The translations under genes were made by a program, and so were the position numbers. This document shows positions 26,024 to 35,760 of a stretch of DNA of 64,000 bases, piece by piece (positions within the stretch are counted from its first letter, which is position 1; each line of letters opens with the position of its first letter). Source of the DNA: Acidobacteriaceae bacterium. Its GTDB lineage: Bacteria > Acidobacteriota > Terriglobia > Terriglobales > Acidobacteriaceae. Under the pieces are notes generated by a model. The model had not been told where the DNA came from, did not search any database, and was given only the letters and a program-made list of their open reading frames with translations. The DNA lies in assembly GCA_025462735.1 (NCBI GenBank), contig JAOAPC010000001.1, forward strand, positions 50,375-114,374, given 5' to 3'.

Positions 26024-26343
26024 ATTAAGGTCGCGCCCCTTTGAGTCAACCGTCTATCCGAAGGCTCGTCGGGACCCAGGGGCATATCTTCTTTATTGCA
26101 CCCTTTACAACAACTAATCAACCGAATGACACTTGGGGGTAACCTCCCCTGTCATCTCCTTTAGTAACCCACTTACGACCGTAACTTGTCCGGTGATGTT
26201 CCATTTGTCAACATGACATGGCACTTGCCCTAGTCGGACTCGCGCAGAAGCTCGCAGCTCGCGTTTGCTTCAGCGTGTAAGTCCGCCTCCCCTGACCGGC
26301 AGGAATGCTTATTCATTTTGCTTAAGGACTGGCCGGAGGCAGG
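26024..26343. other. Intergenic region, nothing recognised
   Basis: About 320 bases after the HTH-TPR gene. It must contain the promoter for the following two-gene unit. No gene, hairpin terminator or repeat stands out. Confidence 0.35.
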
Positions 26344-27465
26344 ATGTCGTCAGATGCGCAGCATCTGCAGGCGCTGAGCAGTGTGCCGCAGCTATCGAGT
26401 CTGTATGCCACTTACGGAGTTGGGGTCAATACTCTGTCGGTGGAGCAGATATTTGCGCTCTATGAACGAACTGGGTTTCTCTATCCAGGGAAAGCCGCTC
26501 GCCTTCGTCCGCACCTCGGCCTCGTACTAAAAAACTGGCGGAAGATGCTTCGCGCCGGGGAATCTCTGCTGTACATTCTTACGGCCGGCGACGAAGCTCG
26601 CGGCATGGCCTCACTGGCGGTCTGGCGGACTGCGCCCCATGGCTGGATGTCACAGCACTTAGTTAGCGACAACAATCCTTTTGCATCTCGCGCGGTGATG
26701 CTAGCGGCGGCGGCAGGGAAAATTCTGCGAGGAACTGACGACGCTCAAAACTGGTTTCGTCCGGAGAATAGGTTTCCGGCGCGAGTGTTCGGGTCGATGG
26801 TTTACACGATTGGGGAATCTCTCTGCTCAGTACAACGCCACAGCTACTTTGCGTTACCACGAGGTCTGAAGCTCTCGTGTGGCAGCAGTAGAATTCGCGC
26901 GGTGCCCTACGATCCATCTCAAAAGCAGGCACTCTCTGCGATCGCGTCCGCTACTCGAGGCAGTGTCTATATTGCCGGGGAAGATCTGCTCGGAGATGTT
27001 GAGCTTCAAAGCGTTAACGAAATGTATCGTTCAGTGGGGCTGAGGCGCACACGTTCTGTCTGGCTGGCCTATCAGGGAACACGGAGCGAACCGGTTGGGG
27101 CAGCCATCGCATATCGCGGCCCGTTGGGAATCAATTTTAGCTATCTAGAGAACCGTTGTGATTTGCTGCTGCATCCGACGCTTCCGGCAGTGGATGTCCC
27201 GGGTACTGTGGCATCGCTTCTGACTGCATCGTCAGTTGCCTATCAGGACTTTGAGCTTGAAGATATTCCACTTATCACCGACGAGATGGCCACCGACGTA
27301 TTGCTGAAGTTTGGCGCGGAATTCCTGCGCCACTATTGCCAGGGAATATGGCTAAAGGCCGGACATCAAGGGTTCTATCAACATGTTGATGGCTTCTATT
27401 CGAAACTTCTAGAGCGCGCGAGTAAGCAGACGAAAAAGAAGGGCGCAGCGGCGGGGTCACGATGA
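26344..27465 (+). CDS. Unrecognised cytosolic protein coupled to a methyltransferase
   Basis: 373-aa soluble protein with no signal peptide or membrane segment. I recognise no named family. A GNAT-like acyltransferase pattern is possible in the second half (LGDVELQSVNEMYRSVGLRR, VGAAIAYRGPLGINFSYLEN), because small-molecule acetyltransferases show such strand-turn motifs, but the acetyl-CoA-binding loop is not clear. The tail is Lys-rich. GGAGG precedes the ATG, and the stop overlaps the methyltransferase start as ATGA, so the two are co-translated and likely act together. Confidence 0.7.
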   Translation: MSSDAQHLQALSSVPQLSSLYATYGVGVNTLSVEQIFALYERTGFLYPGKAARLRPHLGLVLKNWRKMLRAGESLLYILTAGDEARGMASLAVWRTAPHGWMSQHLVSDNNPFASRAVMLAAAAGKILRGTDDAQNWFRPENRFPARVFGSMVYTIGESLCSVQRHSYFALPRGLKLSCGSSRIRAVPYDPSQKQALSAIASATRGSVYIAGEDLLGDVELQSVNEMYRSVGLRRTRSVWLAYQGTRSEPVGAAIAYRGPLGINFSYLENRCDLLLHPTLPAVDVPGTVASLLTASSVAYQDFELEDIPLITDEMATDVLLKFGAEFLRHYCQGIWLKAGHQGFYQHVDGFYSKLLERASKQTKKKGAAAGSR

Positions 27466-28268
27466 ACTCAGCCTCTGCTACCACCTACATCATGGAAGAT
27501 CCACGCGAGGCTATGAGGCTCGAGCTGAAAGTGGATGCCGAGGCTTGGGCCCACAAGTATCTGGCGCATCACATGAAACCTGGCGCGGCAATCCTCTCCG
27601 TGGGTTGCGGGCCGGGAATGATTTTGCGGCAACTTTTTTCGATCGAGCCTTCAATTCAGGCCACGGGAATCGATATCAGCGCCGATCGTGTGCAGGAAGC
27701 CATTCAGAAAAGCCGCTCCAACGCACGCCTGAAATTCGTGAGTGGAGATGCTCATGCGATGCCGTTTCCCTCAGACAGTTTCGACTTGGTGTATTCGCGA
27801 ATGCTATTCGAATACCTGGCGGACAAAGAGCGGGCTGCAGCTGAGATGGTCCGAGTCTGCCGGCCGGGGGGCACGGTCCTACTTCAGGACCTGGACGGGC
27901 AGCTGCTGTGGAACTATCCGGAAGATCCGACGGTGCAAAAGGTCGCCGAGAAAGTTGTTGCCGGTCTGGCTAAGACAGGCTTCGATGCTTTTGTCGGTCG
28001 CAAGCTGTTCTCGCTGGCACATCGGGTAGGCCTCAGAAACATCGCTGTCCAGGTGGAGTGCTACCACCTGATTGCTGGAGAAATCGAGCCTGAAATCTTG
28101 AAGCAGTGGGAGCTTAAGCTGGAAATTGCACTTCCACAGATAGCTCGCGTACTCGGGGACCACGGTGCAGCCAAGGAACATGCAAAACGGTTCCTTGAGT
28201 ATCTCCGCCGACCTGACACGCTTACTTATTCCAACGTTTTTACAGTAACAGGGAAGAAACCCTGGTGA
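27462..28268 (+). CDS. SAM-dependent methyltransferase
   Basis: 268-aa class I methyltransferase. Motif I is AILSVGCGPGMILRQL, the acidic residue after strand 2 is in ATGIDISADR, then SGDAHAMPFPSDSFDLVYS and LRVCRPGG-type motif (VRVCRPGGTVLLQDLDG). It is of the UbiE/small-molecule type; substrate unknown. The ATG overlaps the stop of the previous gene as ATGA. The following TonB receptor starts 125 bases on and may be separately expressed. Confidence 0.88.
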   Translation: MNSASATTYIMEDPREAMRLELKVDAEAWAHKYLAHHMKPGAAILSVGCGPGMILRQLFSIEPSIQATGIDISADRVQEAIQKSRSNARLKFVSGDAHAMPFPSDSFDLVYSRMLFEYLADKERAAAEMVRVCRPGGTVLLQDLDGQLLWNYPEDPTVQKVAEKVVAGLAKTGFDAFVGRKLFSLAHRVGLRNIAVQVECYHLIAGEIEPEILKQWELKLEIALPQIARVLGDHGAAKEHAKRFLEYLRRPDTLTYSNVFTVTGKKPW

Positions 28269-28392
28269 ACACTCGGTTGACTAGCTGGAAAGAAGTACAT
28301 CTTCGATTGCGAAAGGGGACAACGAGAACGTCAGGATTCTAAGAATCCAGCAGGCTAAACGCTTCTCGCCTTTTCGCGAAGGAAAACAAACC

Positions 28393-30447
28393 ATGCAGAC
28401 CATTCGCTACCCACACAACAGTTGGAGAGGCATTACCCAGCCTCTCTTAGTCGCAGCCATGACGGCTTTATTTGTCATAGCGGCGTCGGCCCAGAGCAAT
28501 GTGGTCGACGTAACGACCATGAGCGTCGAAGACCTCATGAACATGCAGGTCACGTCCGTCTCGAAGCGGACTCAGAAGGTAGCGGACGCCGCTGCTGCGG
28601 TCTACGTGATTACGCAGGAGGACATCCGACGCTCGGGCTCCACTAACATCCCCGAAGCGCTGCGGCTGGCCCCTGGCATTCAGGTAGCAAGGATTGATGA
28701 GAACAAGTGGGCCATCAGTTCTCGCGGATTCAATGGGCGCTTCGCGGACAAGCTTCTCGTTTTGATTGACGGGCGCAGCGTGTACACGCCTCTCTTTTCT
28801 GGCGTCTATTGGAACGTGCAGGATGTGATGCTTGAAGATGTTGATCGAATTGAAGTAATCCGTGGACCGGGAGCGACGCTGTGGGGTGCCAATGCAGTGA
28901 ACGGCGTCATCAACATCATCACTAAGTCGGCCAAAGCCACACAGGCTGCGCTGGCTACGGCAGGCGGCGGAACCGAGCTGAGAGGTTTCAGCAACCTCCG
29001 TTACGGCGGCACACTAAAACAGGATACTGCCTATCGAGCCTACGCTAAGTACTTCAATGTGGGGGCTTCCACAAACCCATTCGGTGCAGGCGCCAGCGAT
29101 AACTGGGATTCATTGCGCGGTGGCTTTCGTGGCGACTGGAATCCCTCGGGACCTGACTCTATTACGTTGCAAGGCGATATGTACCGCAGCCACTACGGAG
29201 AAACTCTGACTATTCCAACGCTCACGTCCCCTTATTCGAGCACATTCCCGAATCGAGGCGGCATTAGCGGTGGCAACATCCTGGGCCGCTGGGCCCACGA
29301 CTTCGGAAATTCTGCGACTTCGTTGCAAGTGTATTTTGACAAAACAAATATTTCCGAAAACTCGCTGTTTGCAGATCACCAAAATATTTTCGACATAGAT
29401 TTCCAGCACTCCTTTCACCTGACTGATTCGCAGGCGGTGATCTGGGGCGTCGGATACCGCTCTATCGGAGATAGCAATGCGTCGAGTTTCACGGTGTCTC
29501 TGCAGCCGGACCACAGCAGGCTGAACCAATTCAGCGGATTCGCTCAGGATGAAATCAGCCTATTTGACAAACGGGTGCAACTCACGCTGGGTTCCAAGCT
29601 TGAGCACAACGACTTTACCGGTCTGGAAGTTGAGCCGAACGCCCGAGTGCTGTGGAACATTACGCCAAACCAGTCAGTCTGGACGGCAGTATCGCGTGCG
29701 GCGAGGACACCGGCCTTGACCGAACGAGGCCTGCAACTGGTTTCAGCAGTCATACCGCCGGGTGGGCCTGGCAATCCGACTCCGCTGCCCGCCGAGGCTG
29801 ACGTGTACGGCAGCAATAAGTTCCAGTCAGAAGACCTGCTCGCGTATGAAGTCGGTTATCGCGTCCAGGTCTCCAACAACGTGTCAGCAGACATTGCAAC
29901 GTTCTACAACAACTACACCCATCTCCGTTCGGCGGAGCCGGGGCAGCCGTTTCTGCAGACAAATCCAGCTCCTATGCATCTAGTGGTGCCCTTCGTAGCC
30001 AGCAACAAGATGCACGGCGGCACTTACGGCGCTGAAATCTTCACGGAGTACAAAGTTATTCCACGCTGGAAGATGGTTGGGTCTTACAGCTATCTGCAAA
30101 TGGATATCCGCAAAGATGCGACCAGCATGGATCCGACTCCTGATAATCCGAACATGTCGAGCCCGCGTCACCAGTTCTACGTCAGATCGTCTCTCGACGT
30201 GTTCAGGCATTTGGAGCACGACCTGACAGTACGGTATGTAGCCAACTTGCCCGGCCTAGGCATCCCTAGTTACTACTCTGTGGACACACACTTCAGCTAT
30301 GCGTTGCCTCGGAGCTTTGAACTCTCTATAGGCAGCCAAAACCTGCTGAACCGGAAGCACCTGGAGTTTGTTCCCGACTTCATTAACATTTCGCCTACAG
30401 AAGTGAAGCGCTCTATCTACGGAAGTATTACTTGGCACTCGGAGTAA
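28393..30447 (+). CDS. TonB-dependent receptor
   Basis: 684-aa outer-membrane receptor. A signal peptide ends near residue 33; then a TonB-box-like segment (SVEDLMNMQVTSVSKR), the plug domain (about 60-190, with RRSGSTNIPEALRLAPGIQV and RIEVIRGPGATLWGANAVNG) and a beta barrel to the C-terminus. The plug wording is that of receptors found beside YfiR/DUF4154 and histidine kinase genes, and that order recurs here: it is followed by a YfiR-like gene 41 bases on. AAGGA lies about nine bases before the ATG. The ligand is not evident; siderophore, metal or small organic compounds are possible. Confidence 0.9.
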   Translation: MQTIRYPHNSWRGITQPLLVAAMTALFVIAASAQSNVVDVTTMSVEDLMNMQVTSVSKRTQKVADAAAAVYVITQEDIRRSGSTNIPEALRLAPGIQVARIDENKWAISSRGFNGRFADKLLVLIDGRSVYTPLFSGVYWNVQDVMLEDVDRIEVIRGPGATLWGANAVNGVINIITKSAKATQAALATAGGGTELRGFSNLRYGGTLKQDTAYRAYAKYFNVGASTNPFGAGASDNWDSLRGGFRGDWNPSGPDSITLQGDMYRSHYGETLTIPTLTSPYSSTFPNRGGISGGNILGRWAHDFGNSATSLQVYFDKTNISENSLFADHQNIFDIDFQHSFHLTDSQAVIWGVGYRSIGDSNASSFTVSLQPDHSRLNQFSGFAQDEISLFDKRVQLTLGSKLEHNDFTGLEVEPNARVLWNITPNQSVWTAVSRAARTPALTERGLQLVSAVIPPGGPGNPTPLPAEADVYGSNKFQSEDLLAYEVGYRVQVSNNVSADIATFYNNYTHLRSAEPGQPFLQTNPAPMHLVVPFVASNKMHGGTYGAEIFTEYKVIPRWKMVGSYSYLQMDIRKDATSMDPTPDNPNMSSPRHQFYVRSSLDVFRHLEHDLTVRYVANLPGLGIPSYYSVDTHFSYALPRSFELSIGSQNLLNRKHLEFVPDFINISPTEVKRSIYGSITWHSE

Positions 30448-30488
30448 GCCGGGGCTTTCTGGTTGTTTAGTTAGTGAGAGATAAGCGC

Positions 30489-31091
30489 ATGCAGGTAAAG
30501 CCGATCAAAAGACGACTAAGAGCAGCTCTCGCGATACTGCCGATTCTATTGGCAGGCGCCTGGCTTAATGCTCAGAATACATCCGGATCGTCGGAGTATT
30601 TGATCAAAGCGGGATTCATCTACAATTTTGCGAACCTGGTGCAGTGGCCTTCCACGAGTTTTGCTCAGCCTGACTCGCCCATAGTAATCGTCATTTTAGG
30701 GGAAGACCACTTCGGAACAACTCTCGACCATGCTCTGGAAGGCAAGAAGGTAAATGCGAGACCCTTCGTTATCAAACGGGCCAGATCAGTATTTGAACTC
30801 CAGCGAACGTTAGGTCCACAGAAAGACTGTCAGATCCTGTATGTAAGCTCCTCGGAAATGCCGCACGTGAGCGAGGCAATCCAAGCGTTGAAAGGCGCCC
30901 CGGTTTTAACCATTGGGGAAACACCTGGTTTCGCCAGGAGCGGCGGAATCATAAACCTGATTCTTGAAGACAACAAAGTGCGGTTTGAGGTGAACGTACA
31001 GGCGGCGAAAGACGCTGACCTTAATATAAGTTCCAGGTTGCTCGCCCTGGCAAGAATTGTTCCGCCGCCTGAAGGCCGGAGAGCGGAATGA
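30489..31091 (+). CDS. YfiR-like (DUF4154) periplasmic protein
   Basis: 200-aa exported protein with a signal peptide (ending AWLNAQ) and the DUF4154 pattern: EYLIKAGFIYNFANLVQWP at the start of the mature part, ILGEDHFG, QILYVSSSE and GGIINLILEDNKVRFEVNV at the end. In the Yfi system YfiR is a periplasmic repressor of a diguanylate cyclase; family members often sit with sensor kinases, as here. A GTG at 30474 is an alternative start five codons upstream. The stop overlaps the kinase start as ATGA. Confidence 0.87.
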   Translation: MQVKPIKRRLRAALAILPILLAGAWLNAQNTSGSSEYLIKAGFIYNFANLVQWPSTSFAQPDSPIVIVILGEDHFGTTLDHALEGKKVNARPFVIKRARSVFELQRTLGPQKDCQILYVSSSEMPHVSEAIQALKGAPVLTIGETPGFARSGGIINLILEDNKVRFEVNVQAAKDADLNISSRLLALARIVPPPEGRRAE

Positions 31092-33139
31092 AGTTTCAAG
31101 ATCTCTCCATCAAGCGGAAACTTATTCTGATGACGATGCTGACGAGCAGCATCGCGCTATTGCTCTCCTCTGTCAGCTTCCTGATTTACGACCTCATATC
31201 TTTTCGAAATTTGCTCACTCATGACTTGGCAACCCAGGCCCAGATCATCGGGTACAACAGCGCAGCGGCTATGGCGTTTAAAGATGAGCCGGCCGCCACA
31301 GCAACTTTGTCAGCGCTAACGGCTAAGAGCGACATTGTGTCAGCTGCCCTGTATAGCCCGAACGGACAAATGTTCGCTCACTATTTCCGGGACAAACAGA
31401 CCCTGCCCAACGCGGTGCCGATCTGTTCACCGGAGAACTCCTACCGCTTCGAAGGCCAGTTTCTTGAGGTCTGCCACGAAGTCACCTTAAACGGGGACCG
31501 GGTAGGAACTCTGCTGTTGCAGTCGGATATGAGCCAGTGGAGCATGCGGGCCCGGCGCTACGCCACAATCTGTTTGGTCTTTGCTTTGGTTTCTGTTTTC
31601 TTTGCATTCTTAGTGTCCTCCAAATTGCAGAAGGTAATTTCCGGCCCAATCATGCACTTGGAGGACACCATGAAAATGGTTTCCGCCAATAAGAACTATG
31701 AAGTGCGGGCGGTCAAATCCTACTCTGACGAAATCGGCAGCCTGATTGATGGGTTCAACGCGATGCTCTCCGACATTCAGCAGCGTGACGGCGCGCTACG
31801 TGGGGCGAACGACGAGCTGCAAACGAGGACTCTCGAACTGGAGGAAGAGGTTTCTCAGCGCAAGCAAGCGCAGGAAGAGCTGCTGAATGCCAAGCACGTA
31901 GCTGAGGAGGCAAGCCGCGCCAAGAGTACTTTTCTTGCAAATATGAGCCATGAATTGCGCACGCCACTCAACGCCATCATTGGATATAGCGAAATGCTTG
32001 AGGAAGAGGCGCGCGATTCTGAGAAGGCCGAGGACATCCGCGACCTTCAAAAAATCCAATTTGCAGGAAAGCATTTGCTGTCCCTGATCAATGACGTCCT
32101 TGACCTTTCTAAAATTGAAGCAGGAAAGATGCCGCTACATTTGGAAACCTTCGACGTCAGGCCGATGGTTTCCGAGATCATTACTACGCTGCAGCCTGCA
32201 ATTGAGAAGAACAAGAATACGTTGCGCGTGCGCGTGGCTGACGAAGTCAGTGCAATGCGCGCCGACGTCACGAAGGTTCGCCAGATTCTGTTCAACCTGC
32301 TTAGTAATGCGTGCAAATTTACCGATCACGGGACCATAGGTCTGGATGTGGACCGCAAACTAGAAGGCGGTCAGGACTGGATTCGTTTCCAGGTGTCGGA
32401 CACGGGCATTGGGATAGCTGCCAAACAGAGAGACAACCTGTTCAAGGAGTTCGCACAGGCAGACACCTCAATTGCGCGTAAGTACGGAGGAACTGGATTG
32501 GGGCTTGCTATCAGTTACAAATTCGTCCAGTTGATGAAAGGACGGATCGGCGTGGAAAGCGAGCTCGGGAAAGGCGCGACTTTTACAGCGGAACTTCCCG
32601 TTAATGTCAGGACCGAGACGGCTGATTCCCCGCGACCGGATGGTGCCAGTGACTCTCCGGCCGCGGCCTCGCCGACGAAGACTGACCGGGACACAATCTT
32701 AGTCATAGACGACGATGCCGCAGTTCGCGAACTTATGTCGAGATTTCTCAGCAAGCTGGATTTGAATGTGGTCTCCGCGCGGAGTGGTGAAGAAGGGCTA
32801 CGCCTGGCCGCGCAGCTTCACCCGGTAATTATCACTTTGGATGTTGTCATGCCGGAGCGCGACGGTTGGTCGGTGCTTAACCAGCTCAAAGCGGACCCGG
32901 AACTATCGGAAATCCCTGTAATTATGGTGACCATTGTAGACAACGAGGCGATGGGCATAAACCTGGGCGCCTCAAACTACCTGGTAAAGCCGGTCCATCG
33001 CGAACGCCTGGCCGACCTTATCGAGCAATACCGGCTTGTCCGCTCTTCAGCGCCAAAGACAATCAAAATGCCGGTGTCCTTATCGCCCACCCGCAAGGGT
33101 CAAGAGCGAAGTGAGGCTGAAAACCCGCGGAGACGTTAA
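31088..33139 (+). CDS. Hybrid sensor histidine kinase (CHASE8-HAMP-HisKA-HATPase-REC)
   Basis: 683-aa membrane kinase. Two membrane helices (about 13-33 and 155-177) flank a periplasmic CHASE8-like sensor. A HAMP domain and coiled coil follow, then HisKA with the phospho-His in FLANMSHELRTPLNAIIGYS, HATPase_c with NLLSNACKFTDHG, DTGIGI and GGTGLGLAIS, and a C-terminal receiver (TILVIDDDAAVREL, ITLDVVMPERDG). The receiver makes it a hybrid kinase. Its ATG overlaps the YfiR stop as ATGA, matching the family picture in which YfiR regulates a membrane partner through the sensor domain. Confidence 0.92.
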   Translation: MKFQDLSIKRKLILMTMLTSSIALLLSSVSFLIYDLISFRNLLTHDLATQAQIIGYNSAAAMAFKDEPAATATLSALTAKSDIVSAALYSPNGQMFAHYFRDKQTLPNAVPICSPENSYRFEGQFLEVCHEVTLNGDRVGTLLLQSDMSQWSMRARRYATICLVFALVSVFFAFLVSSKLQKVISGPIMHLEDTMKMVSANKNYEVRAVKSYSDEIGSLIDGFNAMLSDIQQRDGALRGANDELQTRTLELEEEVSQRKQAQEELLNAKHVAEEASRAKSTFLANMSHELRTPLNAIIGYSEMLEEEARDSEKAEDIRDLQKIQFAGKHLLSLINDVLDLSKIEAGKMPLHLETFDVRPMVSEIITTLQPAIEKNKNTLRVRVADEVSAMRADVTKVRQILFNLLSNACKFTDHGTIGLDVDRKLEGGQDWIRFQVSDTGIGIAAKQRDNLFKEFAQADTSIARKYGGTGLGLAISYKFVQLMKGRIGVESELGKGATFTAELPVNVRTETADSPRPDGASDSPAAASPTKTDRDTILVIDDDAAVRELMSRFLSKLDLNVVSARSGEEGLRLAAQLHPVIITLDVVMPERDGWSVLNQLKADPELSEIPVIMVTIVDNEAMGINLGASNYLVKPVHRERLADLIEQYRLVRSSAPKTIKMPVSLSPTRKGQERSEAENPRRR

Positions 33140-33141
33140 TT

Positions 33142-33519
33142 ATGTCGAGAATTTTATTAGTCGAAGATAACGAAATGAACCGCGACATGCTGTCAAGAAG
33201 GTTGCAGCGAAAAGGATATTCGGTCCTAATTGCCCACGATGGCAAGCAGGGGCTGGAAACGGCTTATGCGGAAATGCCCGATTTGATTCTGATGGATATA
33301 AGCCTTCCTTTTATTGACGGTTACGAAGTAACCCGCCGCCTAAAGGCGAATCCGAGAACACGGCACATTCCAGTGATTGCGCTTACCGCACACGCGTTGC
33401 TGACCGATCGGGACAAGGCATTAAAGGCCGGATGTGACGATTACGACACTAAACCGGTCGACTTCGGACGGTTGACGGAAAAGATAGAAAATCTGCTGAT
33501 TAATGAAAAGACCCTATGA
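33142..33519 (+). CDS. Single-domain response regulator
   Basis: 125-aa stand-alone receiver domain: acidic pair in ILLVEDNEMNRDML, phospho-acceptor Asp in LILMDISLPFIDG, Thr/Ser position in IALTAHA, Lys in DTKPVDF. It starts two bases after the kinase stop and its own stop overlaps the next gene's ATG (ATGA). With no output domain, it probably passes the signal by phosphotransfer or protein contact, most likely from the hybrid kinase to the downstream GGDEF-EAL protein. Confidence 0.93.
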   Translation: MSRILLVEDNEMNRDMLSRRLQRKGYSVLIAHDGKQGLETAYAEMPDLILMDISLPFIDGYEVTRRLKANPRTRHIPVIALTAHALLTDRDKALKAGCDDYDTKPVDFGRLTEKIENLLINEKTL

Positions 33520-35651
33520 CGACGCGAACGAGTCGACTGCTTATCGTAGACGACAACGAACTGAACCGGGATATGCTTGCGCGCCGTCTGGAGCGACATG
33601 GCTTTGAGGTTGTTTTGGCGGGCGGCGCGCGGGAATTGACACAGCGGCTTAAAGAAGAAGGCGCGGACATGATTCTCCTGGACATTGAAATGCCGGAGAT
33701 CAGTGGACTGGAAGCGCTGAAGACGCTGCGGGAAACATATTCCCCGATTGAACTTCCGGTCATCATGGTGACGGCCAAGAATCAAAGCGAAGACATCGTT
33801 AAGGCACTGGATTTGGGAGCCAACGATTATGTAACTAAACCAATCGACTTCGCAGTAACACTGGCACGCATCGGCACCCACTTGTCTCACAAGCGTGCGC
33901 AAGAGGCATTAAGAGAAAGTGAAGAACGCTATGCGCTTGCCGCTCGTGGCGCCAATGACGGGCTGTGGGACTGGAACTTGCAAACGAACAAGGTCTACTT
34001 TTCTCCTCGCTGGAAGGCCATGCTGGGGTGCGAGGAGAGCGAGATCGAGGACAAGCCCGAGGAATGGTTTGGGCGCATCCATGAAGCCGATCGAGAGCGG
34101 GTGAAGCAAGAAATCGCTTCACACCAGGCAGTATCGACGCCGCAATTTGAGAGTGAGCACCGCGTACTGCATAAGGATGGAAGTTTTCGCTGGATGCTTA
34201 GTCGCGGACTCGCCGTTCACGATAGCTCTGGCAAAGCCCTGCGGATGGCCGGATGGCAGACGGACATCACGGAAGGAAAAGTATCGGATCCACTGACCGG
34301 TTTGCCCAATCGCCTCCTGTTTACCGACCGGGTAGCGCGACTGCTCAAACACGCCAAGCGACGTCCAGGTTACCTGTTCGCGGTGCTGTTCCTCGATCTG
34401 GATGGCTTCAAGATGGTTAACGATAGTCTGGGGCACCTCGTCGGCGACCAATTGCTGGTGGGAGTTGCTGCTCGGCTAGAGAAATGTTTGCGAGCGACGG
34501 ACATGGTCGCGCGCGTCGGCCGGGATTTTATTGTCGCCCGTCTTGGTGGAGACGAGTTCACTGTTCTTCTCGACTCTATCAAAGATCCCGGCGATGCCAA
34601 GCAGGCTGCAGAGCGCCTAATGAAAGCAGTAGCAGCGCCTTTTGTTTTGAGTGGCAGGGAAGTATTCACATCCGTAAGCGTTGGGATTGCGCTGAGTAAT
34701 GTGACGAACTACGAACTGCCGGATGAAATCCTGCGTGATGCGGACACGGCAATGTATCGGGCTAAGTCTTTAGGCAAAGCTCGCTACGAAGTATTTGACG
34801 CAGACATGCGCGCCAATGTGATGGCCCGCCTGCAGTTGGAGATGGATTTACACCGCGCCATTGAACGGAAGGAGTTCTCTAATTTCTACCAGCCAATCAT
34901 TTCCCTCGCTGCAGGAGAGATTGTTGGGTTCGAATCGCTTTTGCGTTGGAACCATCCCACCAGAGGACAGCTTGCGCCGGAAGAGTTCATTGCAGTGGCA
35001 GAGGAAACCGGACTGATTCGCGAATTGGGCTGGTGGAACCTGCGCGAGTCGTGCCGGCAGATGAGTGAATGGAGAGCAGGTTACGCGGCGTATTCAGATC
35101 TGACAATAAGTGTGAATCTCTCCCCAAAGCAGTTCATGCAGCCCAATCTGATCGGAGATATTCAAAGCGTGCTTTCTGAATTCGGTCTGCCGCCGAGCGC
35201 GTTGAGACTGGAATTGACCGAGAGTACGGTCATGGGCGACCCATCTTCAGCGATAGAGATGTTGGAACAAATCAAGGCCCTGGGTATTAGTCTGGCAATC
35301 GATGATTTCGGCACTGGCTATTCTTCTTTGAGTTACCTGCACCGTTTTCCTCTCGATACCTTGAAGATCGACCGTTCCTTCATCAGCGGCGTGGGCGACG
35401 GCAAGAATAGTGAAGAGGGTGCAGAAATTGCGCGCACCATCCTGCCCATGGCCTTAAATCTGCACTTAGACGTTGTAGCTGAGGGAGTTGAAACCAGTGA
35501 ACAACTTGCTTTGTTGAAAAGTTTGCACTGCAAGTACGGCCAAGGATTTTATTTTTCTAAACCGCTACCTGCGGCGGATGCGGCATTATTGTTAGCCAAG
35601 AAAACGACTTGGCGACCCAAATCTTTTTCGGCCGCAAGCGGCAATACATAA
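33516..35651 (+). CDS. REC-PAS-GGDEF-EAL cyclic-di-GMP signalling protein
   Basis: 711-aa protein with, in order, a receiver (1-120, LLDIEMPEISG), a PAS domain (135-255), GGDEF (about 265-430, VARLGGDEFTVLLD) and EAL (about 445-700). The GGDEF motif is intact; a nine-residue insertion (VARVGRDFI) precedes it and looks like a partial copy of VARLGGDEF. In EAL the signature is ESL, but ELTES, DDFGTGYSSL, KIDRSFI and EGVET are present, so phosphodiesterase activity is plausible. Net output may be synthesis or degradation of c-di-GMP. It ends the signalling operon. Confidence 0.92.
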   Translation: MTTRTSRLLIVDDNELNRDMLARRLERHGFEVVLAGGARELTQRLKEEGADMILLDIEMPEISGLEALKTLRETYSPIELPVIMVTAKNQSEDIVKALDLGANDYVTKPIDFAVTLARIGTHLSHKRAQEALRESEERYALAARGANDGLWDWNLQTNKVYFSPRWKAMLGCEESEIEDKPEEWFGRIHEADRERVKQEIASHQAVSTPQFESEHRVLHKDGSFRWMLSRGLAVHDSSGKALRMAGWQTDITEGKVSDPLTGLPNRLLFTDRVARLLKHAKRRPGYLFAVLFLDLDGFKMVNDSLGHLVGDQLLVGVAARLEKCLRATDMVARVGRDFIVARLGGDEFTVLLDSIKDPGDAKQAAERLMKAVAAPFVLSGREVFTSVSVGIALSNVTNYELPDEILRDADTAMYRAKSLGKARYEVFDADMRANVMARLQLEMDLHRAIERKEFSNFYQPIISLAAGEIVGFESLLRWNHPTRGQLAPEEFIAVAEETGLIRELGWWNLRESCRQMSEWRAGYAAYSDLTISVNLSPKQFMQPNLIGDIQSVLSEFGLPPSALRLELTESTVMGDPSSAIEMLEQIKALGISLAIDDFGTGYSSLSYLHRFPLDTLKIDRSFISGVGDGKNSEEGAEIARTILPMALNLHLDVVAEGVETSEQLALLKSLHCKYGQGFYFSKPLPAADAALLLAKKTTWRPKSFSAASGNT

Positions 35652-35760
35652 GTTTGTTAACACAATCCAAAGCGGCTGGCCTGGCCCATTGAACTCAGAG
35701 TTGCAGTCCAGTTCTTGGCTAAGCGCAAAAAGTAGTGTAGTTTCGCCCTCTTCGTAAAGG

